64,000 nt of DNA from Acanthopleuribacter pedis (GCF_017377855.1 NZ_JAFREP010000008.1:62001-126000); one strand, 5' to 3'. Counted from the first letter of the stretch, positions 17,401-26,333 are shown. Translations and numbers: made by a program. The notes: generated by a model not told the origin, from the sequence alone.

Positions 17401-19065
17401 TTACGCTTGGGCTTTCGGCAAAGCGAGGTGGAAGGCGGCGCCCTGTCCATGGTTTTCGGCCCATAGTCGGCCGCTGAGTTTGGCAACCGTTTGGGCGCAA
17501 AAGGCCAAGCCGACGCCGTGGCCGTCGGGTTTGGTGGTGAATCCCTCTTCAAAAATGGTGTCCATCGCGGCTGATGGAATGCCCGGCCCGTTGTCTTTGA
17601 TGGTGGCGATCACCTGGCTTTCCCCATGGGTAGCGACGCTTAATTTGAAGGCCGGCGCGGCGGTTTCCTGCATGGCTTCCACCCCGTTTTTGAGCAGGTT
17701 TACCAGAACATGGACCAGCGAAATCGGATCGACGAGCACGGCCGTGTTGTCGCGGGTACCCCAGGCAACGGCTACGTCGTGATCGGCCAGAATTGGCTGA
17801 ACCACGGCCAAAGCTTGGTCCATCAACTGGACAAGCGGCACTTCCTGGCGGCGTTGTTTGAGGGTGTTTTGGTTTTGCTGGGCGATGACGACGTCGCGCG
17901 TCAGGTTCAGCTTTTTGCGCAGTTCCTCGACTTCCTCGACCAATTGGCGGCGTTCGTCGCGAATTTGTTCGCCGGCGGCGTGGAAGTACATGGGCAGTCT
18001 CTTACCCTTGGGGGATTCGGTGAAAAATTCGGCGAGGGAATCCTTGTTTTGTTCGATCAATTCCAGGCCCAGCAACAGTTGTGGCAGGCGGGAGCTGGTC
18101 AACAGCCCCTCCAGTTGGGCCACACTCACGGAAATCGAGTTGATCACGTTGTTGACGTTGTGGAGCACGGTGTTGGCGTTTTTCCCTTTTTTGATTTCGG
18201 TCTCGCGGGCCTGGACCAATTCCCGCTGTTGGGCCAGGCGAATTTCGGCTTGGCGCCGTTCCGAGACCTCGCGGGCCAAGGTCGCGTACATCTCGCGCAT
18301 CACGCGTAAGCGGGCGATCAGTTCTTCTTTGACAAAAGGTTTGACCAAATAATCATTGGCGCCGGCTTTGAACAAATCGATGAGCACGCGGCGATCCGGC
18401 ACCGCGGTGAGAAAGATGACCGGTAACTCTTTGAGGTTAAGTTCGCTGCGAATTTTTCGGCAAAAGACGTCGCCGTTCATGATCGGCATTTCCAGGTCGG
18501 TAATCACCATGTCGATCCGGTCGCTTTCCCGTGCCAAAACCTCGTAGCCTTCCTTGCCGTCGTTGGCGGTGATCACGTCCATGCTTTGTTCCAGCAACAT
18601 TTTGGTGACGAGCTCACGCACCAACTGGCTGTCGTCGACGAGGAGCGCGGTGAGGCCTTCGAGCGCATTGCCCGGCCGCAGGAATCGGTTAACCGTGGCC
18701 AGCAATTCCCCCGGCTTAAAACCCTTCAAGATGAAATCGGTGGCACCGGCGCGAAAGCCTTTTAGGCGACTTTCCTTAGAATCATCCGAGGTAATAAAAA
18801 TGATCGGTAGGTAGTTCTTTTCCTGCTCGTGGATTTGCTGGTTGAACTGTTCGCCCCGCAGCCAAGAGCACACCTGGTAGCCGTCCATGTCCGGCATGTC
18901 GATATCGAGGGTGACCAAATCGATCTGGTGGTTGTGAATGAGGTGGAGCGCTTGAAAGCCGTCGGAAGCCTCAAGTGTCTCGTAGCCGCCCTTCTGTAGT
19001 TCGCGCTTAAACATGGCGCGGGAAACGCGTTCGTCGTCGACAATCAGTACCTTCATGGGTTTCAT
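17401..19065 (-). CDS. double-receiver hybrid histidine kinase
   Basis: The 554-residue soluble protein has two receiver domains. The first (1-125) has acidic pocket VDDE and phosphoacceptor Asp54 in LVTLDIDMPDMDG. The second (about 140-265) has VDDS, then VITDLEMPIMNG and KPF. A coiled coil leads into a dimerisation helix with VLHNVNNVINSI, the HN(V/I)xN-type histidine box. A complete HATPase domain ends the protein (N-box NLLKNGVEAM, G1 KDNGPGIP, G2 GHGVGLAFC). With no sensor or membrane segment, it probably receives phosphate or signals from partner kinases. The ATG at 19065 has a GAGGAAC ribosome site. Confidence 0.9.
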   Translation of the reverse strand: MKPMKVLIVDDERVSRAMFKRELQKGGYETLEASDGFQALHLIHNHQIDLVTLDIDMPDMDGYQVCSWLRGEQFNQQIHEQEKNYLPIIFITSDDSKESRLKGFRAGATDFILKGFKPGELLATVNRFLRPGNALEGLTALLVDDSQLVRELVTKMLLEQSMDVITANDGKEGYEVLARESDRIDMVITDLEMPIMNGDVFCRKIRSELNLKELPVIFLTAVPDRRVLIDLFKAGANDYLVKPFVKEELIARLRVMREMYATLAREVSERRQAEIRLAQQRELVQARETEIKKGKNANTVLHNVNNVINSISVSVAQLEGLLTSSRLPQLLLGLELIEQNKDSLAEFFTESPKGKRLPMYFHAAGEQIRDERRQLVEEVEELRKKLNLTRDVVIAQQNQNTLKQRRQEVPLVQLMDQALAVVQPILADHDVAVAWGTRDNTAVLVDPISLVHVLVNLLKNGVEAMQETAAPAFKLSVATHGESQVIATIKDNGPGIPSAAMDTIFEEGFTTKPDGHGVGLAFCAQTVAKLSGRLWAENHGQGAAFHLALPKAQA

Positions 19066-19135
19066 CGGTTCCTCGCTGTGGCGGGTATTCCGTGGTGGGC
19101 GTGATGTGATCGCAAAGGGAGCCGGTGAAATCTAT

Positions 19136-19741
19136 TTAATCATTCTTTCCGGGTTCTTCGTCAATTTCATTTGCCTTGAAAAGCCGATTTCTCGGTTGTG
19201 TCGTTGCTTTCTGGGGAAGCGAATCGGTTTGGGGAAGGGCTTTTCGCCGGGGGGACGGGTACGCTTCGGTGGTGTGGCTCAAGAAATAGAGGCGGGTAAA
19301 AGGTTCGCGATGCAAGGCCGGGCGGTCCGCGGTCCACTGGGCGAATTGTTCCGTCAGCACGTCCGCGGGAACCTGGCGGGACCGCGTGCTGTTGCGCATG
19401 CGGCAGGTAGCCAAATCAGTGGTAAAGACGAGGCCGTAGCAGGGACGCCGCCGGCGCGCGGCGAGCGCGAACCAGGGCGCGCGATAGATGGGGTTCAAGT
19501 TGGTGGCGTCGATTACGGTCAACAAACCATGGGCCAGCCGGTGATCCGCGATTTGCGCCAGCAGCGCAAAAACCGCGGGGCTGCAATCCTGGTTGGCGGC
19601 GTCGTTGCGCAGCATCAGCCGAAGGTGATCGGAAGACAAAATTTCGTAGTGGGGGAACCAACGCGCCAACGCGGTCGATTTACCGGCGCCGGCGCAACCG
19701 ATGGCGAGAATCAAAGCGTCAGGGGCAAAAAACAACTGCAT
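19136..19741 (-). CDS. AAA_33 / polynucleotide-kinase-like P-loop protein
   Basis: The small 201-residue protein has Walker A GCAGAGKSTALAR near the N-terminus. LSSDHLRLMLRND follows, typical of zeta-toxin/polynucleotide-kinase-like P-loop kinases (AAA_33), and then VIDATNLNPIYRAPW, the DxTN motif of that family. The tail is basic. Such proteins phosphorylate nucleic acid ends or small molecules; the substrate here is unknown. The gene runs divergently from the radical SAM gene. Confidence 0.8.
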   Translation of the reverse strand: MQLFFAPDALILAIGCAGAGKSTALARWFPHYEILSSDHLRLMLRNDAANQDCSPAVFALLAQIADHRLAHGLLTVIDATNLNPIYRAPWFALAARRRRPCYGLVFTTDLATCRMRNSTRSRQVPADVLTEQFAQWTADRPALHREPFTRLYFLSHTTEAYPSPRRKALPQTDSLPQKATTQPRNRLFKANEIDEEPGKND

Positions 19742-19947
19742 CGTCGGTTTGGTGCTCCTTTTTGTTGATAGAGGTGAAGATTTTGGGGTTGGGCGCTGTT
19801 TCTGATTTTAGCCTGAACTTCTCTGGAAAATGACGCGCGGGTCGTGCTCGGCTCGGGTAACATGGGATCACCTGTTCCAACCATGCCCTGCGCGACCTTA
19901 ACGACACCCTTTTCCCCACCGCCGGTGGGTTTGCTTGAGGTGGTACC

Positions 19948-21246
19948 ATGCTGTCACTCGTTCGCAATGTGCTGAATCCTTATGATACGACGCGCCGCGA
20001 CGCCCTGGCCAGGCGTTGGCGGGACATGCCGGGTGCGCTCAAAACCGAAACCCAAGTGATCGGTCGTTACGTCTGGGGCTGCGGGGCGACCCACGGCATC
20101 CACGAACGCTGCAACTTTGGCTGTACCGCCTGCTATTTAGGAAAAACCGCGAACCACCAGCCGCCCTTGCCTTTTGCGGCGGTGGCGCGCCAGATGGATG
20201 TGTTGGCGGAGAATTTGGGTGCCGGTGGGAATATTCAAATTACCTCGGGTGAAGTGACCTTGTTGCCGGCGGAGGAATTGGTTCGCATCTTGTTGTATGC
20301 GCGCGAAAAGAAGTTGGTGCCGATGGTGATGAGCCACGGCGATGTGTTGTTGCACCAGCCGGACTATTTGGATCGCTTAATTACGGAAGGCCGGCTCACC
20401 AAAATCAGCATCCATGTGGACATTACCCAGCGCGGTCGCAAGAACTACAGCCGGGTCGACGAGGAGAAGGCACTAAACCCGCTGCGCGACCAAATGGCGG
20501 AGTTGCTGCGGGGGGCGCGGCAACGCACCGGACGCAAGCTCAAAGCGGCCACCACCATGACGGTGAACCGTCAGAACATTGGGCAGTTGGGTGATGTGGT
20601 GCATTGGTTCTTGGATAACGCGGATACCTTTCGCATTCTCAGTTTCCAGCCCCAGGCGGAAACGGGGCGAACGGATACGGGGGACGGCGTCGACGGCGCG
20701 GCGGTTTGGACGGCGTTGGAAGCGGCGCTTGGGATGAAGTTGACGCGTCATCCCGCGATGTTTGGTCACCCGGACTGTACCTGGTTCAATTTGATCCTGA
20801 TGTTTGATTTCGGCGACAAACGCGCCTTGTTGCCCGCGGTGCGGCTCAATAAGGCGCAGGACCAGCGTTTGATGGTGCGTCTGCTGGAGGCGTTGGGTGG
20901 CGTGAACCTCAATGATCAGAAAGCGGGTGTGAGTGTCGGCCGGGTGCTGGGGATATTGTTGCGATCACCGGTGTTGTTGATGCGGACCTTGGCGTACGCG
21001 GTGCGGCGTTCGTGGGACGAGCGGCGCTGGATTCCCGCCACCATCTGGGCGGCATTGCGGCTGAAGCTACGCCTGCGGCCGACGGCTTTTGTGGTGCACA
21101 ACTTCATGGATCGCGAGACCCTGGATACGGAGGTCGGCCGCGAGCGGGTGGCGGCGTGCGCGTTTAAATTACCGGTCAACGGGCGCATGGTTAGCATGTG
21201 CGAAATGAACGGCACGGAGCTGCGCGAACAGACTTATGTGGTTTGA
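19948..21246 (+). CDS. radical SAM protein
   Basis: The 432-residue enzyme has the [4Fe-4S]-binding CxxxCxxC motif CNFGCTACY (Cys55, Cys59, Cys62). GNIQITSGEVTLLP follows, which corresponds to the glycine-rich SAM-binding segment, and KISIHVDITQRGRKNY is a later core strand. The C-terminal half contains VNGRMVSMCEMNG with one further Cys. It is not a known housekeeping member that I can name; it resembles uncharacterised radical SAM domain proteins acting on lipids or cofactors. It is monocistronic, with a GAGGTGGTACC ribosome site before the ATG. Confidence 0.85.
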   Translation: MLSLVRNVLNPYDTTRRDALARRWRDMPGALKTETQVIGRYVWGCGATHGIHERCNFGCTACYLGKTANHQPPLPFAAVARQMDVLAENLGAGGNIQITSGEVTLLPAEELVRILLYAREKKLVPMVMSHGDVLLHQPDYLDRLITEGRLTKISIHVDITQRGRKNYSRVDEEKALNPLRDQMAELLRGARQRTGRKLKAATTMTVNRQNIGQLGDVVHWFLDNADTFRILSFQPQAETGRTDTGDGVDGAAVWTALEAALGMKLTRHPAMFGHPDCTWFNLILMFDFGDKRALLPAVRLNKAQDQRLMVRLLEALGGVNLNDQKAGVSVGRVLGILLRSPVLLMRTLAYAVRRSWDERRWIPATIWAALRLKLRLRPTAFVVHNFMDRETLDTEVGRERVAACAFKLPVNGRMVSMCEMNGTELREQTYVV

Positions 21247-21604
21247 TGCAAACATGTTTTGGGTTGAGAGGTAGGTTTTGTCTCTTTTGGCGTGTTGGTA
21301 GGTGAAAATGAAGCATCGTCCTGTTTTTCGTTTTGAAGTAACCCTTTTGGTTGGGGATTTATGCGAACGATTTGTGGTGTCGGCCCTGTCAGGGCCTTCC
21401 CTTTCGTGAACCCCATGGACCCAGGGTACGACCATTTTCAATGGTCGTACCCTGGGCTAAATTATTGCATCCCTGTGGGATGCGTCCAAAGTGGCCGGGC
21501 TGCGCCCGGCGTTTCATCAAAGCATGGTCCTTGGATGGGGTGGTGCGACCCGCTTCGGGGTTCGCCGGGTCCATTGTCGGCCCTCGTGTTGGGTTTAAAT
21601 TTTG
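21247..21604. other. intergenic region holding a dispersed repeat
   Basis: No gene is supported. The right part (about 21390-21560) is a dispersed repeat centred on a 37 bp inverted repeat and shared with 59700-59880. Confidence 0.6.
21390..21560 (+). repeat. dispersed repeat with CCCAGGGTACGACCATT palindrome, copy A
   Basis: A perfect 17+17 bp inverted repeat with a 3-base spacer (21420-21456: CCCAGGGTACGACCATT, TTC, and its complement) sits in a longer repeat. Flanks TTCGTGAACCCC, GCGTCCAAAGTG and GCCGGGC...CATCAAAGCATGGTCC recur in inverse orientation at 59700-59880. Copy ends are approximate. Confidence 0.8.
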
Positions 21605-22417
21605 TTAGCGCCCGCCGTCCAATTGCAGGCGGCGGTACAGCTCTCGTTTTTGGATGCGGTGGGCTTTGGCCAATTCGCGCACGGCTTGGGACGGTGATTT
21701 GCCGCCTTCGAGCAATTGCTGGTACTGCTCCTCCAGGGAGCGTTCTTGCACCGTATCCTCGGCGAAGGGGCCGACCACCAGCACCATTTCACCCTTGGCG
21801 ACAGTCAGGGCGGCGTCGACCTCGGACGGGGTGCCGCGCAGCACCTGTTGGTGCAGCTTGGTGAGCTCGCGGCAGAGGGCGACTTGGACCTCGGGTGCCG
21901 TCTCCGCCAGCCAGGCCAGGCTGTAGTGAATGCGGGTTGGGGCCTCGAAAAAAACGGCCGTCATTTGCAGGGTGGCCAGGCGTGCCGCCAAACGACGCCG
22001 TTTTTCGTCGGTGCTGGGCAGGAATCCCAAAAAACAAAATTCGTGGCTGGGGAGGCCGGAAAGAACCAGCGCATTCAGCACCGCGGAAGGGCCGGGGATG
22101 ACGTCGATATCGACCGATTCGGCCAAGGCCAGTCGGACCAGTTCGTAGCCGGGATCGCTGACCGCGGGCATGCCCGCGTCGCTGACGTACACCACTTTTT
22201 TTCCGTCGGCCAACAGGCGACGAATCCCTTCCAGGGCGCGTTCGTCCGAGAACTCGTGAAAGGCGCGCAGCGGACGCTCTAGGTCGAAGTGTTGTAGGAG
22301 CTTGCGGGTTTGGCGGGTGTCCTCGGCGAACAGCAGGTCGGCATCGGCGAGCACGGAACCCAGCCGCGGTGAGGCGTCCTGTAAGTTACCAATTGGGGTG
22401 GCGGCTAGGATTAACAT
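21605..22417 (-). CDS. rsmI: 16S rRNA (cytidine(1402)-2'-O)-methyltransferase
   Basis: This is a 270-residue tetrapyrrole-methylase-fold enzyme that methylates the ribose of C1402 in 16S rRNA. The N-terminal LILAATPIGNLQDAS is the RsmI signature. FAEDTRQTRKLL, VSDAGMPAVSDPGYELV and VIPGPSAVLNALVLSGLP match conserved blocks of the family. GTPSEVDAALTVAKGEMVLVV starts the C-terminal part. The ATG at 22417 has CCCGGAGGAAC upstream. Its first codons overlap the end of the pseudouridine synthase gene by 7 bp, implying translational coupling of two rRNA/tRNA modification genes. Confidence 0.95.
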   Translation of the reverse strand: MLILAATPIGNLQDASPRLGSVLADADLLFAEDTRQTRKLLQHFDLERPLRAFHEFSDERALEGIRRLLADGKKVVYVSDAGMPAVSDPGYELVRLALAESVDIDVIPGPSAVLNALVLSGLPSHEFCFLGFLPSTDEKRRRLAARLATLQMTAVFFEAPTRIHYSLAWLAETAPEVQVALCRELTKLHQQVLRGTPSEVDAALTVAKGEMVLVVGPFAEDTVQERSLEEQYQQLLEGGKSPSQAVRELAKAHRIQKRELYRRLQLDGGR

Positions 22418-23349
22418 CGCGGTTCCTCCGGGTCGGGATCGGGTTGGGCGGCGCGGGCCGCGTCTCGCAAAGGGTTTGGCAGCGTGTCCCAGGCGGGGCT
22501 GTTGGGCGCCGACCACGGCGCCCCGGCCGGCACGCGGCCGGTCTTGGGCCATCGCAATCCGGCGCAGTGTAACAGAAAGGATCCGCCGTCACGGGGGGCG
22601 CCGTACAAGCCGTCGCCCCACAGCGGAAGGCCGAGGTGGGCGGCGTGGACGCGAATTTGGTGGGTGCGGCCGGTGATGGGTTTGGCGCGGAGCAGGAGCA
22701 GGCCCTCACGCTGGGCCAGCAGGGTGAACTCGGTTTGCGCGGGTTTGCCGGCGGGTGCGACGACCTGGCAGGTGCCGGTTGCGGTGCGTTTGCCGAGGAT
22801 GGGGGCGTCGACGCGAAGCCTGGGGCCCGCGTCTTTCGGCCAGACGCCTTGCGCCACCGCCAGGTAGGTTTTGTGGATGCGTTGCTCGCTGAACAGGCGA
22901 CCCACGTCCTTGTTCCAGCTTTTATCGCGGGTGAACAGCATCAAGCCCGAGGTGTCTTGGTCGAGGCGGTGGTGCAGGCCCACGTAGCCGCCGCAATAGG
23001 TTTTGAGGCATTCGTAAAAAGCCAGGTAATCCGCGTCGCGTCGACCCTGGGTGGGCAGGCCCGCCGGTTTGTCGGCCACGATCAGGCCTTTCTCGCGACG
23101 GTGGATCCAAGCGGACTCAAAGGCAATGGGTTCGTAGACCAGTGGCAGGCGGAAGTAGATCTGGACCGCTTGGCCGGCGCGGATCGCGCGTTCGGGATCC
23201 TTGCAGCGGTGTTTGCCGAGGTAGGCCCCGCCCATGGTGATAATCAGACGGGCCTGGTCGTTGCTCAGGCCCGTCAGCGTGGTGACCACCTGGTGGAAGG
23301 GTTGCGGGGCGCCGCGAAAAACGCGTTGGATGTGGTGTAACCGAGACAA
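22411..23349 (-). CDS. RluA-family pseudouridine synthase
   Basis: The 312-residue protein has the RluA active-site motif LHHRLDQDTSGLMLF with the catalytic Asp. It also has LIVADKPAGLPTQ near the start of the catalytic domain and KPITGRTHQIRVHAAHLGLPLWGD near the end. The N-terminal 80 residues look S4-like (FHQVVTTLTGLSNDQARLII, RAGQAVQIYF). The start appears to be a TTG behind GAGGAATGA; no ATG in frame fits better. The target uridine in rRNA or tRNA cannot be assigned. It is coupled to rsmI. Confidence 0.9.
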   Translation of the reverse strand: MSRLHHIQRVFRGAPQPFHQVVTTLTGLSNDQARLIITMGGAYLGKHRCKDPERAIRAGQAVQIYFRLPLVYEPIAFESAWIHRREKGLIVADKPAGLPTQGRRDADYLAFYECLKTYCGGYVGLHHRLDQDTSGLMLFTRDKSWNKDVGRLFSEQRIHKTYLAVAQGVWPKDAGPRLRVDAPILGKRTATGTCQVVAPAGKPAQTEFTLLAQREGLLLLRAKPITGRTHQIRVHAAHLGLPLWGDGLYGAPRDGGSFLLHCAGLRWPKTGRVPAGAPWSAPNSPAWDTLPNPLRDAARAAQPDPDPEEPRC

Positions 23350-23671
23350 TCATTCCTCATTTAGGATGGGTGGATGGGGTGGGGTCCGCTGGGCTGGGGT
23401 TTGTTTACGATTTCTTAGGATAGCAGGATGGTTTGAGGATGCGGCCTGTGATTCGCACCCTCTTTGGCGCATCCCCGCCGCGGATGATGCCGTTGCTTCG
23501 ACGGGGTTTTTACCTAAGAAACGCAAGTTTTCGCGCTTCTTGGGTTTTATAATACGCTGCCGCGGTTTTATTTGCGTTCCGTGCCTGCCTCGATTGACAG
23601 GGCGCCTTGATCCGTGGTCAGGTTGGGGCCTGTTAACGGACCGTCTGGATGACGGCGAAGGGATGTGCCGG
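23350..23671. other. intergenic region with a short palindrome and -10-like box
   Basis: No gene is supported. A 34 bp imperfect palindrome at 23512-23545 carries ends resembling the MITE-like elements (ACCTAAGAA and CTTCTTGGGT). A perfect TATAAT at 23548-23553 follows, without a clear -35 box, and may serve the lipoprotein gene. Confidence 0.5.
23512..23545. repeat. short palindrome resembling fused MITE ends
   Basis: The sequence reads ACCTAAGAAACGCA, then a short centre, then CGCGCTTCTTGGGT. The halves pair imperfectly and match the terminal 14 bases of the elements at 3885 and 50891. It could be an internally deleted copy, or chance. Confidence 0.4.
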
Positions 23672-24286
23672 ATGACGCGTGATGGTTTCCGCTGGGTGGT
23701 TTTTTTGGTGTGTTTGGGCATGTTTGCCTGTGGGCGGCCTGCACCCAATGCCGCGGCCGAAACGGAACCAAGCGCACAGACCGAGCCGGTTGCGGCCAAA
23801 GCCACCCCTTTTCTGCTGAATCCCAAGGTTTTGGAGAAGGCACCCCACGCCCAGCGCGACCTCAACGAACTCCTACTGTATGTGAGCGAGCGTTTTCAAA
23901 TTAAACCCGAGTTCGCCTTTATCGACGAAACCCCGGAGGCCAAACACCTGGGACGCATGAGCTCGCTGACGCAATGGTTGCAGTTCTACCACCTGAGTTA
24001 TTACCAGGGGGAGACCCTGGTTTGGAGCGGGTCGGTGGTGTTAGGCGAAGGTAAAAGCGTGGGCCTCACGGCCAAGCGCGGTTTCCAGTGGGAACTGACC
24101 GCGCTCGAAGGCGATCGCACGGCGCTTCGTTTTCGCGACGGTTCGCAGGAATGGCGGCACACCTTTCAGCCCGGCACCTCGGCCGATATCATGCTCGGCC
24201 TCGGTGAAAAGCGGGTGTACCTGGTGCATCACTACCTGTCGCAGGCCGAAATCACCGGGCGTACCTTGACCGCGCCTAATCCGTAG
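23672..24286 (+). CDS. putative lipoprotein, unknown function
   Basis: The protein has about 204 residues. The N-terminal segment FRWVVFLVCLGMFACG resembles a lipoprotein signal with the Cys at residue 18-19, followed by a low-complexity PAPNAAAETEPS linker. The rest is a mixed alpha/beta domain with many Trp and Tyr that I do not recognise. GAAGGG lies at good distance from the ATG at 23672. The end overlaps the convergent neighbour by 11 bp. Confidence 0.65.
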   Translation: MTRDGFRWVVFLVCLGMFACGRPAPNAAAETEPSAQTEPVAAKATPFLLNPKVLEKAPHAQRDLNELLLYVSERFQIKPEFAFIDETPEAKHLGRMSSLTQWLQFYHLSYYQGETLVWSGSVVLGEGKSVGLTAKRGFQWELTALEGDRTALRFRDGSQEWRHTFQPGTSADIMLGLGEKRVYLVHHYLSQAEITGRTLTAPNP

Positions 24287-24968
24287 TGGGCAGAAACTCG
24301 ATTTTCCCAAACGCCATTTTGATGACCTTGCCGTTTTGGGGGTTGAGGTAATAATCCTGGTAATCGTCGCTGTCGGCACCCATTTGGACCTGGTAATGGC
24401 GGGCCGGGACGGCGATGCTTTTGACGTACGCTTTGGTTTCGCCGATGTAGCGCACCTTGATCGGGGCGACCTTTTCATCAACCTCGAAGTAAATGTTGTA
24501 TGCGATCTCGTCGCCTTTGTTGCGCAGGTCGCGGTAAAACATCAGCGGAAACACATTGCTGTAGACCGGGCCTTCCACGGGTATTTTGACCTCGCGGGTT
24601 TCGCCGCCTTTTTTGGTTTCGGTGGTGACAATAAAACCGTCCTCAATTTTGGAGTCCCAGGTCGTTTGGCCGGGGCCGCGAATTTCAACCGCGTTGGTAT
24701 GGACCATGTGGTAATCGGCGTTCACCAGGGTGGTTCGTTTCTTGGACCGACGTACTTTGGTGCCTTGAGAAAATTGAAACAGGTAATCAATTCTCATGGA
24801 GGCGCCCTCTTGGGACGATGCCTTGGTTAGGTTGTAGGTCAGCTTCATGGTGCGTTTGCCGTTATCAAAGCCGTCCAAGCGGGTTTCGTACAGGTTGGCG
24901 TTGCCGCCGCAGGCGACGGCCAACAGGGCGAGGGCCGCAATAAGCAGGATCTTCAATTGAGGTTTCAA
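24276..24968 (-). CDS. lipoprotein, DUF3108-like
   Basis: The 230-residue protein has a textbook lipobox (LALLAVACGG). The body is beta-rich with alternating strands (MKLTYNLTKASSQ, VKVRYIGETKAYVK, YYLNPQNGKVIKMAFG), resembling DUF3108-type periplasmic proteins. The start is a TTG (24968) five bases after AAGGAG. The role is unknown; it is probably outer- or inner-membrane-anchored in the periplasm. Confidence 0.7.
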   Translation of the reverse strand: MKPQLKILLIAALALLAVACGGNANLYETRLDGFDNGKRTMKLTYNLTKASSQEGASMRIDYLFQFSQGTKVRRSKKRTTLVNADYHMVHTNAVEIRGPGQTTWDSKIEDGFIVTTETKKGGETREVKIPVEGPVYSNVFPLMFYRDLRNKGDEIAYNIYFEVDEKVAPIKVRYIGETKAYVKSIAVPARHYQVQMGADSDDYQDYYLNPQNGKVIKMAFGKIEFLPTTD

Positions 24969-25092
24969 GGCTTCTCCTTGATCGCGTTTTGTGTGTGCGC
25001 TTAGAATTTGAGGTAGGTGTGAAGATGGGCGGTGTGTTTTTTTACCCGGGTCGGGTGCCGCTTTAGGTCACAACGCTGAGAGGGGTGTCCTT

Positions 25093-25794
25093 GTGGTGGA
25101 ACGACAAAAACGATTGGGTGAGATGTTGCTGGAAGCGGGAACCATCTCTTCCTCGCAATTGGAACGGGCCTTGGCGCGCCAGCGGGATTGGGGTGGCCGA
25201 TTGGGTTCCAACCTGGTGATGACCGGCGCGGTCTGCGAATCCGAGCTACTGCGGTTCCTGGCGGAACAGACGGGGATCGAGGAAGTCGACCTCTTCGAAA
25301 CCAGAATCCTGCCACATATCCTTAAAAAAATGCCACAAAAACTCGCGGAACAGTACAATCTGATCCCGCTTGATTTGGTTGGGAACCGCCTGTTGGTGGC
25401 TTGTGCCGACCCAACCGACGATGAAGGGCTGAGCGCCGTCGCGCGGATAACCGGCCATGTTCCCAAACCTTACCTCACCACCTATTCGTCGATTCTGCGG
25501 GCGATCCACCAGTTCTACCTGGGGATTCCCGTACCGGAACGTTCGGCCGGCATGCCGGGCAAGGTCGACGCCTTCGATCCCTTCATCACCGTTACCGTCC
25601 ACGATTCCACCCAGCCCAGCCGCGGCTTGGTGAACCGCTTTAACAACGCCCCGCCCGGAGATCGCTTGACCGCTTTATTTAACATTCTTATTCGCAAAGG
25701 CCTGATCACCGAAAACGAATTAGCCCATGAGCTGGGCGCTCTTGCCGCCCAACGCCACGCGCTTCAAGTCGAACAAACCGAGGCAGGCACGTGA
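25093..25794 (+). CDS. stand-alone GspE/PilB N-terminal (MshEN-type) domain protein
   Basis: The 233-residue protein starts at GTG. Residues 1-150 match the N-terminal domain of type II secretion/type IV pilus ATPases: RLGEMLLEAGTISSSQLERALARQ, GSNLVMTGAVCESELLRFLAEQTG, YNLIPLDLVGNRLLVACADP. No Walker motif or ATPase domain follows. In MshE this domain binds c-di-GMP, so this may be a c-di-GMP-responsive adaptor. That role is inference. It overlaps the next small gene by 4 bp. Confidence 0.8.
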   Translation: MVERQKRLGEMLLEAGTISSSQLERALARQRDWGGRLGSNLVMTGAVCESELLRFLAEQTGIEEVDLFETRILPHILKKMPQKLAEQYNLIPLDLVGNRLLVACADPTDDEGLSAVARITGHVPKPYLTTYSSILRAIHQFYLGIPVPERSAGMPGKVDAFDPFITVTVHDSTQPSRGLVNRFNNAPPGDRLTALFNILIRKGLITENELAHELGALAAQRHALQVEQTEAGT

Positions 25795-26003
25795 GCCCTA
25801 CCCCGCGCTACGACGCCATTTTGCAGGATGGCACTTATTTAATTGATGTACCGGTCTCCGAGCTGAGTGGGGTCGTTGTTCACCACCGTCTCAAGCTGGG
25901 CCCGTTCGAACGACTGCCCTGGCTGGGAAAAATTCGCCGCAACATGTGGGCCAAAAAACGCGGCGGTCGCGTGGATCACACCATCAAATACAAGCGCTTA
26001 TGA
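25791..26003 (+). CDS. small hypothetical protein
   Basis: The 70-residue basic protein starts at a GTG that overlaps the stop of the GspE-N gene (GTGA), so it is translationally coupled. The C-terminal half is rich in Lys/Arg and Trp (LGKIRRNMWAKKRGGRVDHT). No family is recognised. Confidence 0.6.
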   Translation: MSPTPRYDAILQDGTYLIDVPVSELSGVVVHHRLKLGPFERLPWLGKIRRNMWAKKRGGRVDHTIKYKRL

Positions 26004-26234
26004 TCGGAAAACATGAGGTGGGGATGCCGGCATGTGCGCCGCGCTTGTTGCCGCCTTAATCGCGACCCTGCGTGGGTGGGGAGGCCTTTGACGGCAGTGC
26101 CTGCCGAGGCACCCCTGCGTGCTTTTGTCTTGGACGCTTGTGTCATCTCGACGACGTCCCCGGGTGCTGTCTGTCTCTGGTTTCGTTTTCATTTTAAGAA
26201 GAGCCGACACAAAAAAAGACTTTGTTCTTGACGG

Positions 26235-26263
26235 TTGACAAAGGGGGTTCGGTCCGAGATAAT
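26235..26263 (+). promoter_or_regulatory. sigma-70 type promoter of the flavin/iron operon
   Basis: TTGACA (26235-26240) is separated by exactly 17 bp from GATAAT (26258-26263), one base off consensus. It reads toward the beta-barrel gene at 26334. Confidence 0.75.
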
Positions 26264-26274
26264 GGCGCGAAAAA

Positions 26275-26289
26275 TGAGAATCAGTATCA
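26275..26289. promoter_or_regulatory. Fur-box-like operator
   Basis: TGAGAATCAGTATCA fits the 7-1-7 Fur consensus TGATAATNATTATCA with two mismatches. A second overlapping half-site (TATTGATT) extends it to about 26299. It lies just downstream of the -10 box, where a repressor would block transcription. Confidence 0.6.
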
Positions 26290-26333
26290 ATATTGATTTC
26301 TTGTAACAATATAATCGCGCTTTTGGAGGCCTT

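Larger units (their letters stand above)
26004..26333. other. intergenic region with a Fur-type promoter
   Basis: No gene is supported. The right third carries the promoter and Fur-box candidate described separately. The left part has nothing I recognise. Confidence 0.6.
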
